Source: an uncultured Ruminococcus sp. (GTDB lineage Bacteria; Bacillota; Clostridia; Lachnospirales; Lachnospiraceae). From it: a stretch of DNA of 64,000 nt. Made by a program: the position numbers and the translations under genes. The DNA lies in assembly GCA_904377845.1 (NCBI GenBank), contig CAJFGR010000004.1, forward strand, positions 19,732 through 83,731, read 5' to 3'. This document shows positions 1 to 8,810 of this stretch, one piece after another (within the stretch, counting starts at the first letter, position 1; each line of letters opens with the position of its first letter). Under the pieces are notes generated by a model. The model had not been told where the DNA came from, did no database searches, and saw only the letters and a program-made list of their open reading frames with translations.

Positions 1-101
1 CGCATTGAGCGCATTTTATGTAAAACTGTCTAAAATGTTTGAGTAAAGTTCCCGACAAATGAAGGCCCCGCTCCGCTTTGCCTCCGCAGAGTGTTTGCCA
101 T

Positions 102-146
102 ATGAAAAACGCCCCTGAACCTTTATAAGTTCCGGGCGTTTTTCAT
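102..146. terminator. Bidirectional rho-independent terminator
   Basis: An inverted repeat (ATGAAAAACGCCC paired with GGGCGTTTTTCAT, plus an inner GAAC/GTTC stem) has A and T runs built into its arms, so it can end transcription from either side. It lies 20 bases past the stop of the minus-strand gene at 168-647. The first 100 bases of the window hold no gene that I can support. Confidence 0.8.
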
Positions 147-167
147 ATTTCATCTGCTTTTCTTTTA

Positions 168-647
168 TCAGTACTGGCACATTACTATAACTTTCTGGGG
201 TGTCGTCTGTGCCGGCATACTGAATGTACTCGTTGTATAGTAGACAAGCAGTTCTGTGTTCTCCGGGCTGCAGGTATACTGCTGTCCGTTCAGGGTCATT
301 ACATTTGTCATCGGTCCGATGTTCAGTTTCAGTGAACCGTCGGCTGATGCAAGCTCATCATCAAAATAATCCAGCAGCACCTGCTGTCCCCGTCTCAGAG
401 ACGTGATCAGCTCTGCCCGGTACTGGGGCGGATATACGGCCGGTGTAGGAAGATTTGTGTCATAGAATGCCGCAATGCGCATACCGGGGCGCAGCCGTAC
501 ATTGTCAACTACGGTTGTATCTCCGGATACGACTACGTTTACAATGTTAGAGTCGCTGATAACAGACAATGTCATAGAACAGCAGTCATCGCCTCTGTTG
601 ATTCCCTGAATAATTCCTTCTACCTTTTCAAATGTTTCATATGCCAT
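168..647 (-). CDS. Conserved protein of unknown function
   Basis: This encodes 159 residues with no signal peptide, no membrane segment and no motif I can tie to a function. The composition is rich in beta-branched residues and Gly/Asp turns (for example VVVSGDTTVVDN near residue 40), suggesting a small all-beta, perhaps OB-like, soluble domain. I recognise the general pattern as one found in clostridial genomes but cannot name a family. The start is the ATG at 647, with AAGGAG about 11 bases upstream and a TATAAT box further up. It is a single-gene unit closed by the hairpin at 102-146. Confidence 0.7.
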   Translation of the reverse strand: MAYETFEKVEGIIQGINRGDDCCSMTLSVISDSNIVNVVVSGDTTVVDNVRLRPGMRIAAFYDTNLPTPAVYPPQYRAELITSLRRGQQVLLDYFDDELASADGSLKLNIGPMTNVMTLNGQQYTCSPENTELLVYYTTSTFSMPAQTTPQKVIVMCQY

Positions 648-678
648 AACAGAAAGAGCTCCTTATTAAAGTCTTTCT

Positions 679-684
679 ATTATA
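679..684 (-). promoter_or_regulatory. Candidate -10 element for the gene at 168-647
   Basis: TATAAT is read on the minus strand 32 bases before the start codon. No good -35 hexamer stands at 16-18 bases, so the assignment rests on the -10 match and its position alone. Confidence 0.45.
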
Positions 685-757
685 CTATGCACATTTTGTA
701 TCCTGCGTCTCTCTTCTCCGGCATACTTTTTATATACTGAAATGTGTAGTATATGTT

Positions 758-1528
758 TTAATGTCTGTCTGCATCACTGTACACTTCGCAGAATCTTGCT
801 GCAGTAGAAACCGGCTCTCCTCCGAGCACCAGATGGGACACGTCACCGATCTTAAGTCCACGGAAGCAGGCAATCCCCTGCTGGCGCTCTTCGGTCACTA
901 CCTCTGTCACCGATGAAGGTGCAAGTGCCAGACTATGCCACAGGAAAAACGGCGAAACATTCCAAAGGCGGGAAAGAAGAACACAGGTAATACCGAAATG
1001 GCAGAAAAATGTCAGAGTATCTTTACTTTCTTTCTCCACCCGGTAGCATCTGCCGTCTCTTATGTAGCCGTGTTCTGCAAGAAACCTGTCAAACTCGCCC
1101 GTCACATAATCATATACTTCTACGGTATTCGAATTGCGGCTGATATCGCATTCTCTCCAATGTACCGGATCCATACAGTCACTGAATTCCGCCCAGTAGG
1201 AGGGCATAGCATCCCAAACGATATGCGGTGCATACTTTCCGTCCTCCAGACTTGCATTCGGAAAAGCCCGCAGAAGCTGCGGCGACTGATTCAGATCTAT
1301 CTGTGCGGGAAATTCTTTCAGCCAGCCGAGAGTCTTCGCCGTTCGTCCCAGTTTTCTCATGCTGTATCCTGCTGTTGCCTGGGCTCTTCCCAGTGGGGAG
1401 ACATAGCATTCTCCAAGCTGCAGGGCCTGTGCGCGTTCTGCCAGTAGCGCAGCCTCCCTGTGGCCTTTCTCTGTCAATGTATCATGCACGTAGTCCGGAT
1501 CTCCATGCCTTATAAACAGTAATCTCAT
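758..1528 (-). CDS. Histidine phosphatase family protein
   Basis: This 256-residue protein belongs to the phosphoglycerate-mutase-like histidine phosphatases. The RHG motif with the phospho-accepting histidine is at residues 7-9, and a second catalytic histidine is plausible in CHFG (176-179). The substrate cannot be told from sequence; the family covers sugar phosphates, nucleotides and cofactor precursors. No signal peptide is seen, so it should be cytosolic. Its ATG overlaps the stop of the upstream esterase gene (ATGA), so the two are translationally coupled. Confidence 0.85.
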   Translation of the reverse strand: MRLLFIRHGDPDYVHDTLTEKGHREAALLAERAQALQLGECYVSPLGRAQATAGYSMRKLGRTAKTLGWLKEFPAQIDLNQSPQLLRAFPNASLEDGKYAPHIVWDAMPSYWAEFSDCMDPVHWRECDISRNSNTVEVYDYVTGEFDRFLAEHGYIRDGRCYRVEKESKDTLTFFCHFGITCVLLSRLWNVSPFFLWHSLALAPSSVTEVVTEERQQGIACFRGLKIGDVSHLVLGGEPVSTAARFCEVYSDADRH

Positions 1529-2550
1529 TTTCTTTCTCCTTTGTCTCTGCTGCTCTTAGTTTTCTGCCAGATTTTATCCAGCCAGTCTTCTGCCAGGCTG
1601 GGCCAGACTCCTACTTCTTTTAAAGTTTTACCAATTGCAGCTTTTTCATCGGGCGTCCATTTTTCTTTCTTCTTGCCGTCCAGCCCGAAATCCGCCAGTA
1701 TCTCAGCGCCCTTTTCCTCCGGATAGGCTGTCAGCCCCTGCGAAACAGCATCCGCCAGCAGTCTGATCTGCTCTAATGTATAAGGAACACCGAAATCTCT
1801 TTCCAGCCACCGCTCCGTAGCCACAGACATTCCATGTATTCCCTCAGAAAATACATGATGAGCAAAACATACACCCTGTTTCCTGCACGCCGCAGCAAAA
1901 AGATAGCTGTTCTCCACGGGAACCGTGGCATCTGTCACGGTCTGCCAGAGAAAACAGGGCGGTGTATCCTCAGTTACATAGTTTTCAAGCGACATATATT
2001 CCAGTTCTTCCTCCGCAGGTTCACTTCCAAGAAGTGCAGTCATAGAATCCCGGTGCGTGTATTCTCCTGACGTAATCACCGGATATGAAAGAATCGCCGC
2101 ATCCGGTCGGTTGGATACAGTCTGATACTTCGGATCCCTATCTGTAATATCTCCGAAATGCACGCACAGACTTGCACAGAGATGACCCCCTGCCGAAAAA
2201 CCGCACAGAGCGATCTTCCCCGGATCAATCGCATACTCCACTGCATTTGCACGCACCATGCGTACCGCACGTGAAATATCATGGAGAGGCTGCAGTTTCA
2301 GCGGCTCATCCAATAGATTCACTGTATAAGCCAGCACAAACACATTATAACCGGCGCGGTAAAATTCCTCAGCCGGAAGATTTCCTTCCGACGGGGACGC
2401 ATTGCGGTATGCCCCGCCCGGCACAACGATCATAGCCGGATGGACATCCTTGTCTTCATGAATATAACTGGTCAAAAACGGCACAAAACCGTATGCTGCA
2501 GGATAATGGTACTCTCCGACCTGCCATAAAAATATCTTCTCTCCTATCAA
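1525..2550 (-). CDS. Alpha/beta hydrolase (esterase/acetyl-xylan-esterase-like)
   Basis: A soluble esterase-type alpha/beta hydrolase of 341 residues. PGGAY in the N-terminal third is a plausible oxyanion-hole turn, and GFSAGGHL carries the nucleophile serine. A late histidine (GIHGMSVAT) fits the rest of the triad. The fold matches hydrolases that deacetylate sugars or short esters. I place the start at TTG 2550, because AGGAGG sits seven bases before it. A longer reading from 2571 would put the ribosome binding site inside the gene. It overlaps the histidine phosphatase by four bases, so both form one small operon. Confidence 0.8.
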   Translation of the reverse strand: MIGEKIFLWQVGEYHYPAAYGFVPFLTSYIHEDKDVHPAMIVVPGGAYRNASPSEGNLPAEEFYRAGYNVFVLAYTVNLLDEPLKLQPLHDISRAVRMVRANAVEYAIDPGKIALCGFSAGGHLCASLCVHFGDITDRDPKYQTVSNRPDAAILSYPVITSGEYTHRDSMTALLGSEPAEEELEYMSLENYVTEDTPPCFLWQTVTDATVPVENSYLFAAACRKQGVCFAHHVFSEGIHGMSVATERWLERDFGVPYTLEQIRLLADAVSQGLTAYPEEKGAEILADFGLDGKKKEKWTPDEKAAIGKTLKEVGVWPSLAEDWLDKIWQKTKSSRDKGERK

Positions 2551-2575
2551 ACGATCTCCTCCTAATGTCAATCAC

Positions 2576-2630
2576 AAAAACAGCCTGCAGACAAACTGTA
2601 ATCTGTATCTTTACTGTTTGCTGCAGGCTG
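2576..2630 (-). terminator. Terminator after the Mrp ATPase gene
   Basis: CAGCCTGCAG pairs with CTGCAGGCTG, with an inner ACTGTAA/TTACTGT extension. On the minus strand the stem is followed by TTTTT. It separates the Mrp gene from the esterase operon. Confidence 0.85.
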
Positions 2631-2662
2631 AAGCCTTCTGTCTAAGGCATCACTGCTCTGCC

Positions 2663-3493
2663 TTAAAGCTCTGCATCATTCATATATGGATTTGTCACTT
2701 CGTAGAAGCGCTCTTCCTCAACCGCTTTTGCCAGATCCATATCGATCGGCATCTTTCCGAGCACCGGAACGCCCATCTCTGCCGCGATCTGTTCGATATT
2801 GCTCTCACCGAATACTTTGATCTCTTTGCCGCAGTCCGGACATTTCACATAACTGTAGTTCTCCACAATGCCGAGCACCGGAATATTCATCTGTTCTGCC
2901 ATGTTAGCCGCTTTCTTCACGATCATCTGGACAAGATCCTGCGGTGAAGTAACGATGACCACGCCGTCTACCGGAAGAGACTGGAATACGGTCAGCGGTA
3001 CATCGCCTGTTCCCGGCGGCATATCTACGAAGAGATAGTCCAGTTCTCCCCACATAACGTCCGTCCAGAACTGTTTCACAACACTCGCGATGATCGGTCC
3101 TCTCCAGATGACCGGAGCTGACTCATCCTCCAGGAGCAGGTTGACGGACATGATCTTTGTGCCGTCTTTCGCCGTACACGGGATGATACTTTCTTCTGTC
3201 GCGGATGCTTTTGTATGCACACCGTACATCTTCGGGATAGACGGTCCGGTGATATCGGCGTCAAGGATACCGACTTTATATCCTTTCTCAACCATCATCC
3301 TTGCAAGGGATGCAGTCACAAGCGATTTTCCTACTCCGCCTTTGCCGCTGACAACTCCGATCACTTTCTTGATCGAAGAGTACATATTCGCCGGCTCGCG
3401 GAAGTCTGTCTTCTTGCTGCTGCACGTATCTGCATGAGCGCAGCCTGCACAGGATTCTTCTGTGCATTCAGTTGTATTCTGTTCTTCTGCCAT
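2663..3493 (-). CDS. Mrp/NBP35-family iron-sulfur carrier P-loop ATPase
   Basis: This 276-residue protein is a Mrp/ApbC-type ATPase, a family that carries and delivers Fe-S clusters in the cytosol. The deviant Walker A GKGGVGKS is at residues 50-57, followed by the Walker B-like FVDMPPGTGD and the switch segment VTSPQDL. An N-terminal cysteine cluster (CTEESCAGC then C) and a later CPDC pair resemble cluster ligands of the NBP35 subgroup. It is a single-gene unit with its own promoter upstream and terminator at 2576-2630. Confidence 0.9.
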   Translation of the reverse strand: MAEEQNTTECTEESCAGCAHADTCSSKKTDFREPANMYSSIKKVIGVVSGKGGVGKSLVTASLARMMVEKGYKVGILDADITGPSIPKMYGVHTKASATEESIIPCTAKDGTKIMSVNLLLEDESAPVIWRGPIIASVVKQFWTDVMWGELDYLFVDMPPGTGDVPLTVFQSLPVDGVVIVTSPQDLVQMIVKKAANMAEQMNIPVLGIVENYSYVKCPDCGKEIKVFGESNIEQIAAEMGVPVLGKMPIDMDLAKAVEEERFYEVTNPYMNDAEL

Positions 3494-3560
3494 GATTCAT
3501 AACCTTCTTTCTTTCTAAGACTTGTCCCGACAAAGGCTGTCAGGATCCGCCACATGAGTC

Positions 3561-3566
3561 AGTATA
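3561..3566 (-). promoter_or_regulatory. Extended -10 promoter for the Mrp ATPase gene
   Basis: On the minus strand TGGTATACT gives an extended -10 (TGn before TATACT), about 70 bases before the start codon. The -35 match is poor, as is usual for extended -10 promoters. Confidence 0.5.
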
Positions 3567-3623
3567 CCACACTGCAGAGACTTTTGTACATATTTTAAAT
3601 CAGGTTTTCGACTTTTGTCGTTT

Positions 3624-4472
3624 TCATACTTCCATTAACCTGATCTGTTCAAAGATCCGGCTCATCGGCACGCAAAACTCTCCGCCGAAGATTCCCACCG
3701 GCACATCGTCCTGAGGCCCGTATACTGCCGCAATATCCTCCACCGGGGTCCAGTACACACATACGCGTTCCCGGTCCGGATCGATCAGCCAGTACTCTCT
3801 GACTCCTGCTGTTGCATACTTCGCAAGCTTAATCTTAGTGTCCATACGGGCAGATGAGGGGGACAGGATCTCCACGACCAGATCCGGAGCGCCCATGATA
3901 CATCTTCTGGTACGTTTCGACGGATCACAGACGACTACAAGATCCGGCTCCAGCATTGACCGGTCATCACAGTCGATCTGGACATCAAGAGGAGACGGGA
4001 GTACGATGCAGTCTCCGTTTTTCGAAGAGATCCATCCATCAAGGGCGGCAACAACCTTTGTAATAATGTACTGATGTATCATACTTGGCGCGGCCATATC
4101 GTAGATCACGCCGTCGATCAGCTCCACCCGCCTGTTATCGGGGATCGCATAGTAATCATCCAGCGTATACCCGCCCGGTTTTGCCTTATACACTGCAGAT
4201 GGTTCACATACGAGATCTGAGCTGTCAAATTTCCTGCCGTAAGTATAGCCCAGTGGTTCCTCCTCAGAATCTTTCCTGCCCTCCGGCATATTATCCTGTT
4301 GTTCGTTCTTCATAATAAACTCCAGAGCACGGAGCGTCTTATTTCTCGGCGTCCGCGTCTCCCCGTTAAATATCTTCTGGATCGTTCCCTGAGGCACGCC
4401 GGAAAGCTCAGCAAGCTGTGCAAATGTGTATCCGTTCTTCTCTTTAAAGTATTTAAGCTGTTCCAGATTCAT
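3624..4472 (-). CDS. HTH-Uma2 fusion (Uma2 family PD-(D/E)xK protein)
   Basis: This 282-residue protein joins an N-terminal Xre-like helix-turn-helix (about residues 5-55, AQLAELSGVPQGTIQKIF) to a C-terminal Uma2 domain (about 90-280). Nuclease-fold signatures are EPDLVVV, APDLVVEILSPSS and EYWLIDP. Uma2 proteins are predicted endonuclease-fold proteins; their real role is not established. I chose ATG 4472 because GGAGGAGG stands directly before it; a reading from 4568 would run through the promoter. The upstream inverted repeats overlapping that promoter make autorepression by the HTH domain likely. Confidence 0.85.
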   Translation of the reverse strand: MNLEQLKYFKEKNGYTFAQLAELSGVPQGTIQKIFNGETRTPRNKTLRALEFIMKNEQQDNMPEGRKDSEEEPLGYTYGRKFDSSDLVCEPSAVYKAKPGGYTLDDYYAIPDNRRVELIDGVIYDMAAPSMIHQYIITKVVAALDGWISSKNGDCIVLPSPLDVQIDCDDRSMLEPDLVVVCDPSKRTRRCIMGAPDLVVEILSPSSARMDTKIKLAKYATAGVREYWLIDPDRERVCVYWTPVEDIAAVYGPQDDVPVGIFGGEFCVPMSRIFEQIRLMEV

Positions 4473-4509
4473 GCCCTCCTCCTTTCCGCAGTCACAGATC
4501 AGCAATGCA

Positions 4510-4568
4510 AAAACGGTTGAAATCCGGTTATTATTTTGTATAATACCGTTTTTCAACCGTTTTGTCAA
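4510..4568 (-). promoter_or_regulatory. Promoter and nested operator of the HTH-Uma2 gene
   Basis: TTGACA (4563-4568) and TATTAT (4540-4545) are separated by exactly 17 bases on the minus strand, a near-consensus sigma-A promoter. It is framed by a perfect 13-base inverted repeat, AAAACGGTTGAAA at 4510-4522 and its complement at 4551-4563. The ACCGTTTT core recurs about one helical turn away. Such repeats over both hexamers suggest a repressor site, probably for the HTH protein encoded downstream. Confidence 0.7.
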
Positions 4569-4579
4569 TCATATATTGT

Positions 4580-5980
4580 TCAGCCTGCCGTTTCCCGAAC
4601 TTCTGTCCTTGTCACATCTTTCAGCCACTTATAACTCCGGTATCGCCGCAGCGAGATCGGGATCTTGATGATCTCATCGCTCATCAGGATCACATATACG
4701 GCCGGCACACTCAATTTGAGGACAAACGCCGCTATAAATCCGAACAGGATAGAACATCCCCACATCGTACTCACATCCATGATCAGACCGAAACGGGTAT
4801 CTCCTCCTGAACGGAAAATTCCTACCACCATGGTCGTGTTAAATGCCTGTGCGATCACAAAATAGGACATAACAAAAAACATAATCCTCAGGTAGCTTTT
4901 TGCCGTATCTGTCAGCGAAAGAGCCGCTGCCGCGGGACCTGATACTGTCAGTATAACCAGACCTCCCAAAAGTCCCATAACCAGACTGAGCAGGATAAAA
5001 CGCTTTGCATAGGCACGGGCGTGTTCCAGCTTTTTCTCTCCGATGGTCTTGCCCAGATAGATGGCCGCCGCACTGGACAGACCGAAAGATACTACCGTGG
5101 CAAGCTGTCTTGCCACCTGCGCCACAGAGTTTGCCGCCACTGCCGCACTTCCCAGATGTCCCAGAATTGCGGTATTCGCGGCAGTTCCCATTCCCCACAT
5201 AACCTCATTTGCGACAACCGGAAGGGCATATTTCATATAGTCGCGGAACAGCGCCCTGTCCGTATGCAGGATATATTTCGGACGGAGCTTGATCTCCTTA
5301 TTAAAAAGACGGGCATATCCTGCCGTCAATATCACTTCAAGGATACGTGCGCACAGGGTTCCCAGCGCCGCGCCGGAGACCCCCATTGCCGGCAGACCGA
5401 ACAGGCCGAAGATAAAGATAGAGTTCATCACAATATTGCAGAGCAGGGAACAGAGATACACCACTGTCGCCACGATCACACGCTCCACGCTGCGCATGAC
5501 ATAGAGATAGGCCTGCGTCACACCGATCATGATATAGGTAAATGCGACGATACGCAGATACTTTACCCCTTCTGCGATCACAGCCGGATCTGAGGTGAAA
5601 ATCTGCATCAGAAGCGATGGCACCGCGAGCGCCGCCACTGTAAACAGAGCTGTCACAAGAACCGCCGCTTTCACTGTCATACCAAGAATCTTTTCAATTG
5701 TCTCCCTGTCTCCTTTTCCCCAGTACTGCGCTGTCAGGACAGTAGCCCCGGAAGTAAGGCCGAAGAGGAAAAGAGTCATGATATACTGCACCTGTCCTGC
5801 AAGGGAGGCTCCCGAGAGCGCTGTCTCTCCCACCGCGCCGAGCATGACGACATCAGCCGCCGTCACTCCCACATTGATCAGATTCTGGAGTGCCATGGGA
5901 ACTACAAGTCCTATAACAGTCTTGTAAAAAGCTCCCCAGTCAATTCCGAGATTGTTCTCTTTTCTTGCCATATGAAACAT
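4580..5980 (-). CDS. MATE family efflux transporter
   Basis: A full-length 466-residue MATE protein with about twelve hydrophobic segments. The family exports drugs and metabolites across the cytoplasmic membrane using a Na+ or H+ gradient. Family landmarks are the internal pseudo-repeat with VALQNLINVG near the N-terminus and VVANEVMWGMGTAAN starting the second half. The start ATG at 5980 has GGGGGA nine bases upstream. The substrate is unknown. It follows the PurF-like gene with a hairpin between, so it may be transcribed separately. Confidence 0.9.
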   Translation of the reverse strand: MFHMARKENNLGIDWGAFYKTVIGLVVPMALQNLINVGVTAADVVMLGAVGETALSGASLAGQVQYIMTLFLFGLTSGATVLTAQYWGKGDRETIEKILGMTVKAAVLVTALFTVAALAVPSLLMQIFTSDPAVIAEGVKYLRIVAFTYIMIGVTQAYLYVMRSVERVIVATVVYLCSLLCNIVMNSIFIFGLFGLPAMGVSGAALGTLCARILEVILTAGYARLFNKEIKLRPKYILHTDRALFRDYMKYALPVVANEVMWGMGTAANTAILGHLGSAAVAANSVAQVARQLATVVSFGLSSAAAIYLGKTIGEKKLEHARAYAKRFILLSLVMGLLGGLVILTVSGPAAAALSLTDTAKSYLRIMFFVMSYFVIAQAFNTTMVVGIFRSGGDTRFGLIMDVSTMWGCSILFGFIAAFVLKLSVPAVYVILMSDEIIKIPISLRRYRSYKWLKDVTRTEVRETAG

Positions 5981-6021
5981 GAATTATATCCCCCGTTTAC
6001 ACTAAAAATCGGACACAGTTT

Positions 6022-6060
6022 TGCCCGGCAGAACAGCATAGATCTGTATCTGTCGGGCAT
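6022..6060 (-). terminator. Hairpin between PurF-like and MATE genes
   Basis: TGCCCG.CAG pairs with CTG.CGGGCA. No long T run follows on the minus strand, so it could be a weak terminator or an mRNA-stabilising hairpin after the PurF-like gene. Confidence 0.5.
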
Positions 6061-6072
6061 TCTGCTGAAATT

Positions 6073-7485
6073 TTATTCTTTGCCGCTGAAACAGTAAGTG
6101 CACACCTTACACGGCTCCAGTCCGATAGACGCCAGAAGGTCATCCAGTCTGTGGAATCTCAGCGTCGTAAAGTTCTGGATCCTTCTGATCTCCTCGATCA
6201 TCTTTGCGTATCTGCAGGAATCCGGATTTGTATATTCCTCAAGCACTTCCTCCGGACAGTTGTCTCCCTCCTGCTCCCGGATCACACGTCTGGTGATCAG
6301 TTCCATATCTGATTTGGAACGGGAGAAGTTCAGATATTTACAGCCGAACACAAGGGGCGGACACGCCGGGCGCACATGAACTTCCTTTGCGCCGCTCCGG
6401 TAGAGGAATTCAGTCGTCTCCCTGAGCTGTGTGCCCCGCACGATTGAGTCATCAATTAACAGCAGTTTCTTATTCTCAATAAGCGCCTGTACCGGGATCA
6501 GCTTCATGCGGGCGATCAGGTCTCTCTGGCTCTGGTTTGTCGGCATGAAAGATCTGGGCCATGTAGGCGTATACTTGATAAACGGTCTTGCGTACGGAAT
6601 GCCTGACTCATTGGAATAGCCAATGGCATGAGCTACACCGGAATCCGGCACGCCGGCCACAATATCCGGATGCACGGAATCGCCGTCTCTCTTCGCCAGC
6701 ATACTGCCGCAACGATAGCGCATCTCCTCTACATTGACTCCCTCATAGGAAGAAGTCGGATACCCGTAATATACCCACAGGAAAGAACAGATCCGCATTT
6801 TCTCTCCCGGCTGTACAAGAGTTTCCACGCTTTCCGGCGTGATATATGCGATCTCACCCGGTCCCAGTTCCCGGTCATGGTTATATCCAAGGTTCAGATA
6901 AGCAAAGTTCTCAAAAGACACACAGTAGGCGTCTTCTTTCTTTCCGATTACGACAGGCGTCCTTCCGTACCGGTCTCGCGCCGCATAGATGCCGTCTTTT
7001 GTCATGATCAGCAGGCTTAAGGATCCGTCCACCATCTCCTGCGCATACCGGATTCCTTCCACGATTGAGCTCTTCCGGCAGATCAGGGAACCGATCAGCT
7101 CAGTGGCATTGATCTGCCCGCCGCTCATCTCAAGGAAATGAGACCTTCCATCCTTGTACGCTTTCTCCAGGATCTCATCCTGGTTATTGATCTTTCCGAT
7201 TGTCGTAATTGCAAAGCTGCCCAGATGGGACTGCAGAAGCAATGGCTGGGGCTCATAGTCCGAGATACAGCCGATCCCCAGATTTCCTTTCAGTTCCTCC
7301 ACGTCCCGTTCAAATTTCGTACGGAACGGAGAATTCTCTATATTGTGGATTGCACGGTTGAAGCCGTCTTTTCCGTAGACTGCCATTCCGCCTCTTCTCG
7401 TTCCGAGATGGGAATGATAATCTACTCCGTAGAAAAGCTCAAGTACACAATCCTGCTTCGATGCAACGCCAAAAAAACCACCCAT
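6073..7485 (-). CDS. Amidophosphoribosyltransferase (PurF) paralogue lacking the catalytic cysteine
   Basis: This 470-residue protein has the two-domain layout of PurF. The phosphoribosyltransferase half is intact: LLLIDDSIVRGTQ at 341-353 is the PRPP loop. Cysteines at 233, 382, 459 and 462 match the pattern that binds a 4Fe-4S cluster in Bacillus-type PurF. The N-terminal glutaminase half is not: the protein begins MGGFFG instead of MCGIxG, so the nucleophilic Cys1 is absent. The usual QHRGQ segment is replaced by SHLGTRRGG. It may use free ammonia, act as a regulator, or have another amine donor. It is monocistronic with its own promoter. Confidence 0.85.
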   Translation of the reverse strand: MGGFFGVASKQDCVLELFYGVDYHSHLGTRRGGMAVYGKDGFNRAIHNIENSPFRTKFERDVEELKGNLGIGCISDYEPQPLLLQSHLGSFAITTIGKINNQDEILEKAYKDGRSHFLEMSGGQINATELIGSLICRKSSIVEGIRYAQEMVDGSLSLLIMTKDGIYAARDRYGRTPVVIGKKEDAYCVSFENFAYLNLGYNHDRELGPGEIAYITPESVETLVQPGEKMRICSFLWVYYGYPTSSYEGVNVEEMRYRCGSMLAKRDGDSVHPDIVAGVPDSGVAHAIGYSNESGIPYARPFIKYTPTWPRSFMPTNQSQRDLIARMKLIPVQALIENKKLLLIDDSIVRGTQLRETTEFLYRSGAKEVHVRPACPPLVFGCKYLNFSRSKSDMELITRRVIREQEGDNCPEEVLEEYTNPDSCRYAKMIEEIRRIQNFTTLRFHRLDDLLASIGLEPCKVCTYCFSGKE

Positions 7486-7594
7486 TTTTGTCCTCCTTCA
7501 GATGTACCTATAGTTATGTGCTTACGCCCAACAACGACAGGACAGCCCGCCGCTGCCCTGCCGTATTTACAGCCTGTCTGTATTCATCTCATTA

Positions 7595-7624
7595 AGAATA
7601 AAGGAAAAGGATATCAGAAGTCAA
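7595..7624 (-). promoter_or_regulatory. Promoter of the PurF-like gene
   Basis: TTGACT (7619-7624) and TATTCT (7595-7600) are 18 bases apart on the minus strand. The leader of about 110 bases contains a hairpin with GACAGG/CCTGTC outer arms (7536-7541 and 7573-7578). I saw no purine riboswitch signature. Confidence 0.55.
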
Positions 7625-7661
7625 GTACCGCAAAATTTTTTTTAGGGATTCTGACAAATTA

Positions 7662-8810
7662 TCAGGAACTCCTCTGTCTCTTTTTCGCCACTGCCAGCGT
7701 CACACACACAAATGCCGCAGCAAACACAAGTTGTATTCCAATTGCTCCCACAAGCCGGTTTCTGATATCGCCTGAGATATCTCCGTAATCCATCAGTATC
7801 TCATTTGCCGTCTCATACCAGTACACCGGAAGGAACTGCGCTGCCTTCCTCACACCGCTGCTTAACAGATCCATCTCTACAAAGACTCCGCACGCAAAAC
7901 ACATCCCGAGTGAAAGGATATTTACAATACCACTCAGCGCATTGGATGTCTTCACCAAATTTCCGATCAGATAGGCCAGTGCCAGAGCTGACAACAGCAT
8001 GACAAATGAGTTGAGCAGATACCATGTCATTTTACCGCTGCCAAAGAAATTTTCATTATAAAAGACGATACTGATCAGGCTGCAGAATCCCCAGAGAGCA
8101 ATCGCGATCACTCCTGCTGCCAGAAGTCCCTCCATACTCTGTCTGCGGGCAGGTACTGCCGACGCTGCCATCCGGTCCGGCAGGCTTCCCCTGCGGAATC
8201 CCATCAGAATATATCCCATCACATAGCAGAGGACGCACAGGAACAGGTAGGGCAGATACCGGTAATAGAACGCATAGGCAGGATACGAGCCGCCGTTTCC
8301 GTTCACGTCAAGCATCTGCACTTCTGCTGTCTCCCGCTCAGACATCGCCTCGCTGAGCTCGTGTTCTGTGAAGCCCGCCGCTCTGTAACACCGGGCAAAA
8401 TTAATGAAATTGCTGATCTGCTGCTCCACATAGGAACCGGAATAGGTTCCCGGCACTGTTGTCACTTCCAGTTTTTCATCTCCGAGAATGCACTTCTCCA
8501 TAAAGCCCTGGGGAATCCTCACGATGTATTCCACATTCCGGTAGAACAGATTCTCCTGCAGTGCCTCCCTGTCGTCCTCAAGATATACGATCTCATTCGT
8601 CCTGTCGATATATCGGATGAGGCTTTTTGCCGCCTCCCCCTGATCTTCGTCTATAATCCCCACCGGAATGCTCTGTGCCGAATACTGTGTAGTCTCATTT
8701 CCCGCAAAATGCTGGAACATGACCGTAACCCCGAGGAAGATGCACAGATACATCAGTATCATCCACATATTCTTCTTTGCGATCCTCATATATGCCTTAA
8801 ATACTGCCAT
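7662..8810 (-). CDS. ABC-2 type transporter permease (second subunit)
   Basis: A 382-residue membrane protein with one N-terminal membrane segment (WMILMYLCIFLGVTVMF), a large extracytoplasmic domain of about 150 residues, and five or six C-terminal segments. This is the ABC-2 exporter permease layout. It overlaps the upstream permease by 14 bases and shares its topology, so the two probably form a heterodimer served by the ATPase at 9936. The divergent histidine kinase/response regulator pair suggests induction by a membrane-active compound, a common arrangement for lipid- or antibiotic-stress exporters; this is inference. Confidence 0.85.
   Translation of the reverse strand: MAVFKAYMRIAKKNMWMILMYLCIFLGVTVMFQHFAGNETTQYSAQSIPVGIIDEDQGEAAKSLIRYIDRTNEIVYLEDDREALQENLFYRNVEYIVRIPQGFMEKCILGDEKLEVTTVPGTYSGSYVEQQISNFINFARCYRAAGFTEHELSEAMSERETAEVQMLDVNGNGGSYPAYAFYYRYLPYLFLCVLCYVMGYILMGFRRGSLPDRMAASAVPARRQSMEGLLAAGVIAIALWGFCSLISIVFYNENFFGSGKMTWYLLNSFVMLLSALALAYLIGNLVKTSNALSGIVNILSLGMCFACGVFVEMDLLSSGVRKAAQFLPVYWYETANEILMDYGDISGDIRNRLVGAIGIQLVFAAAFVCVTLAVAKKRQRSS

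Noticed and set aside
7486..7594. Purine riboswitch in the leader of the PurF-like gene
   Set aside because: The leader has a simple hairpin but lacks the conserved three-way junction core of purine riboswitches.
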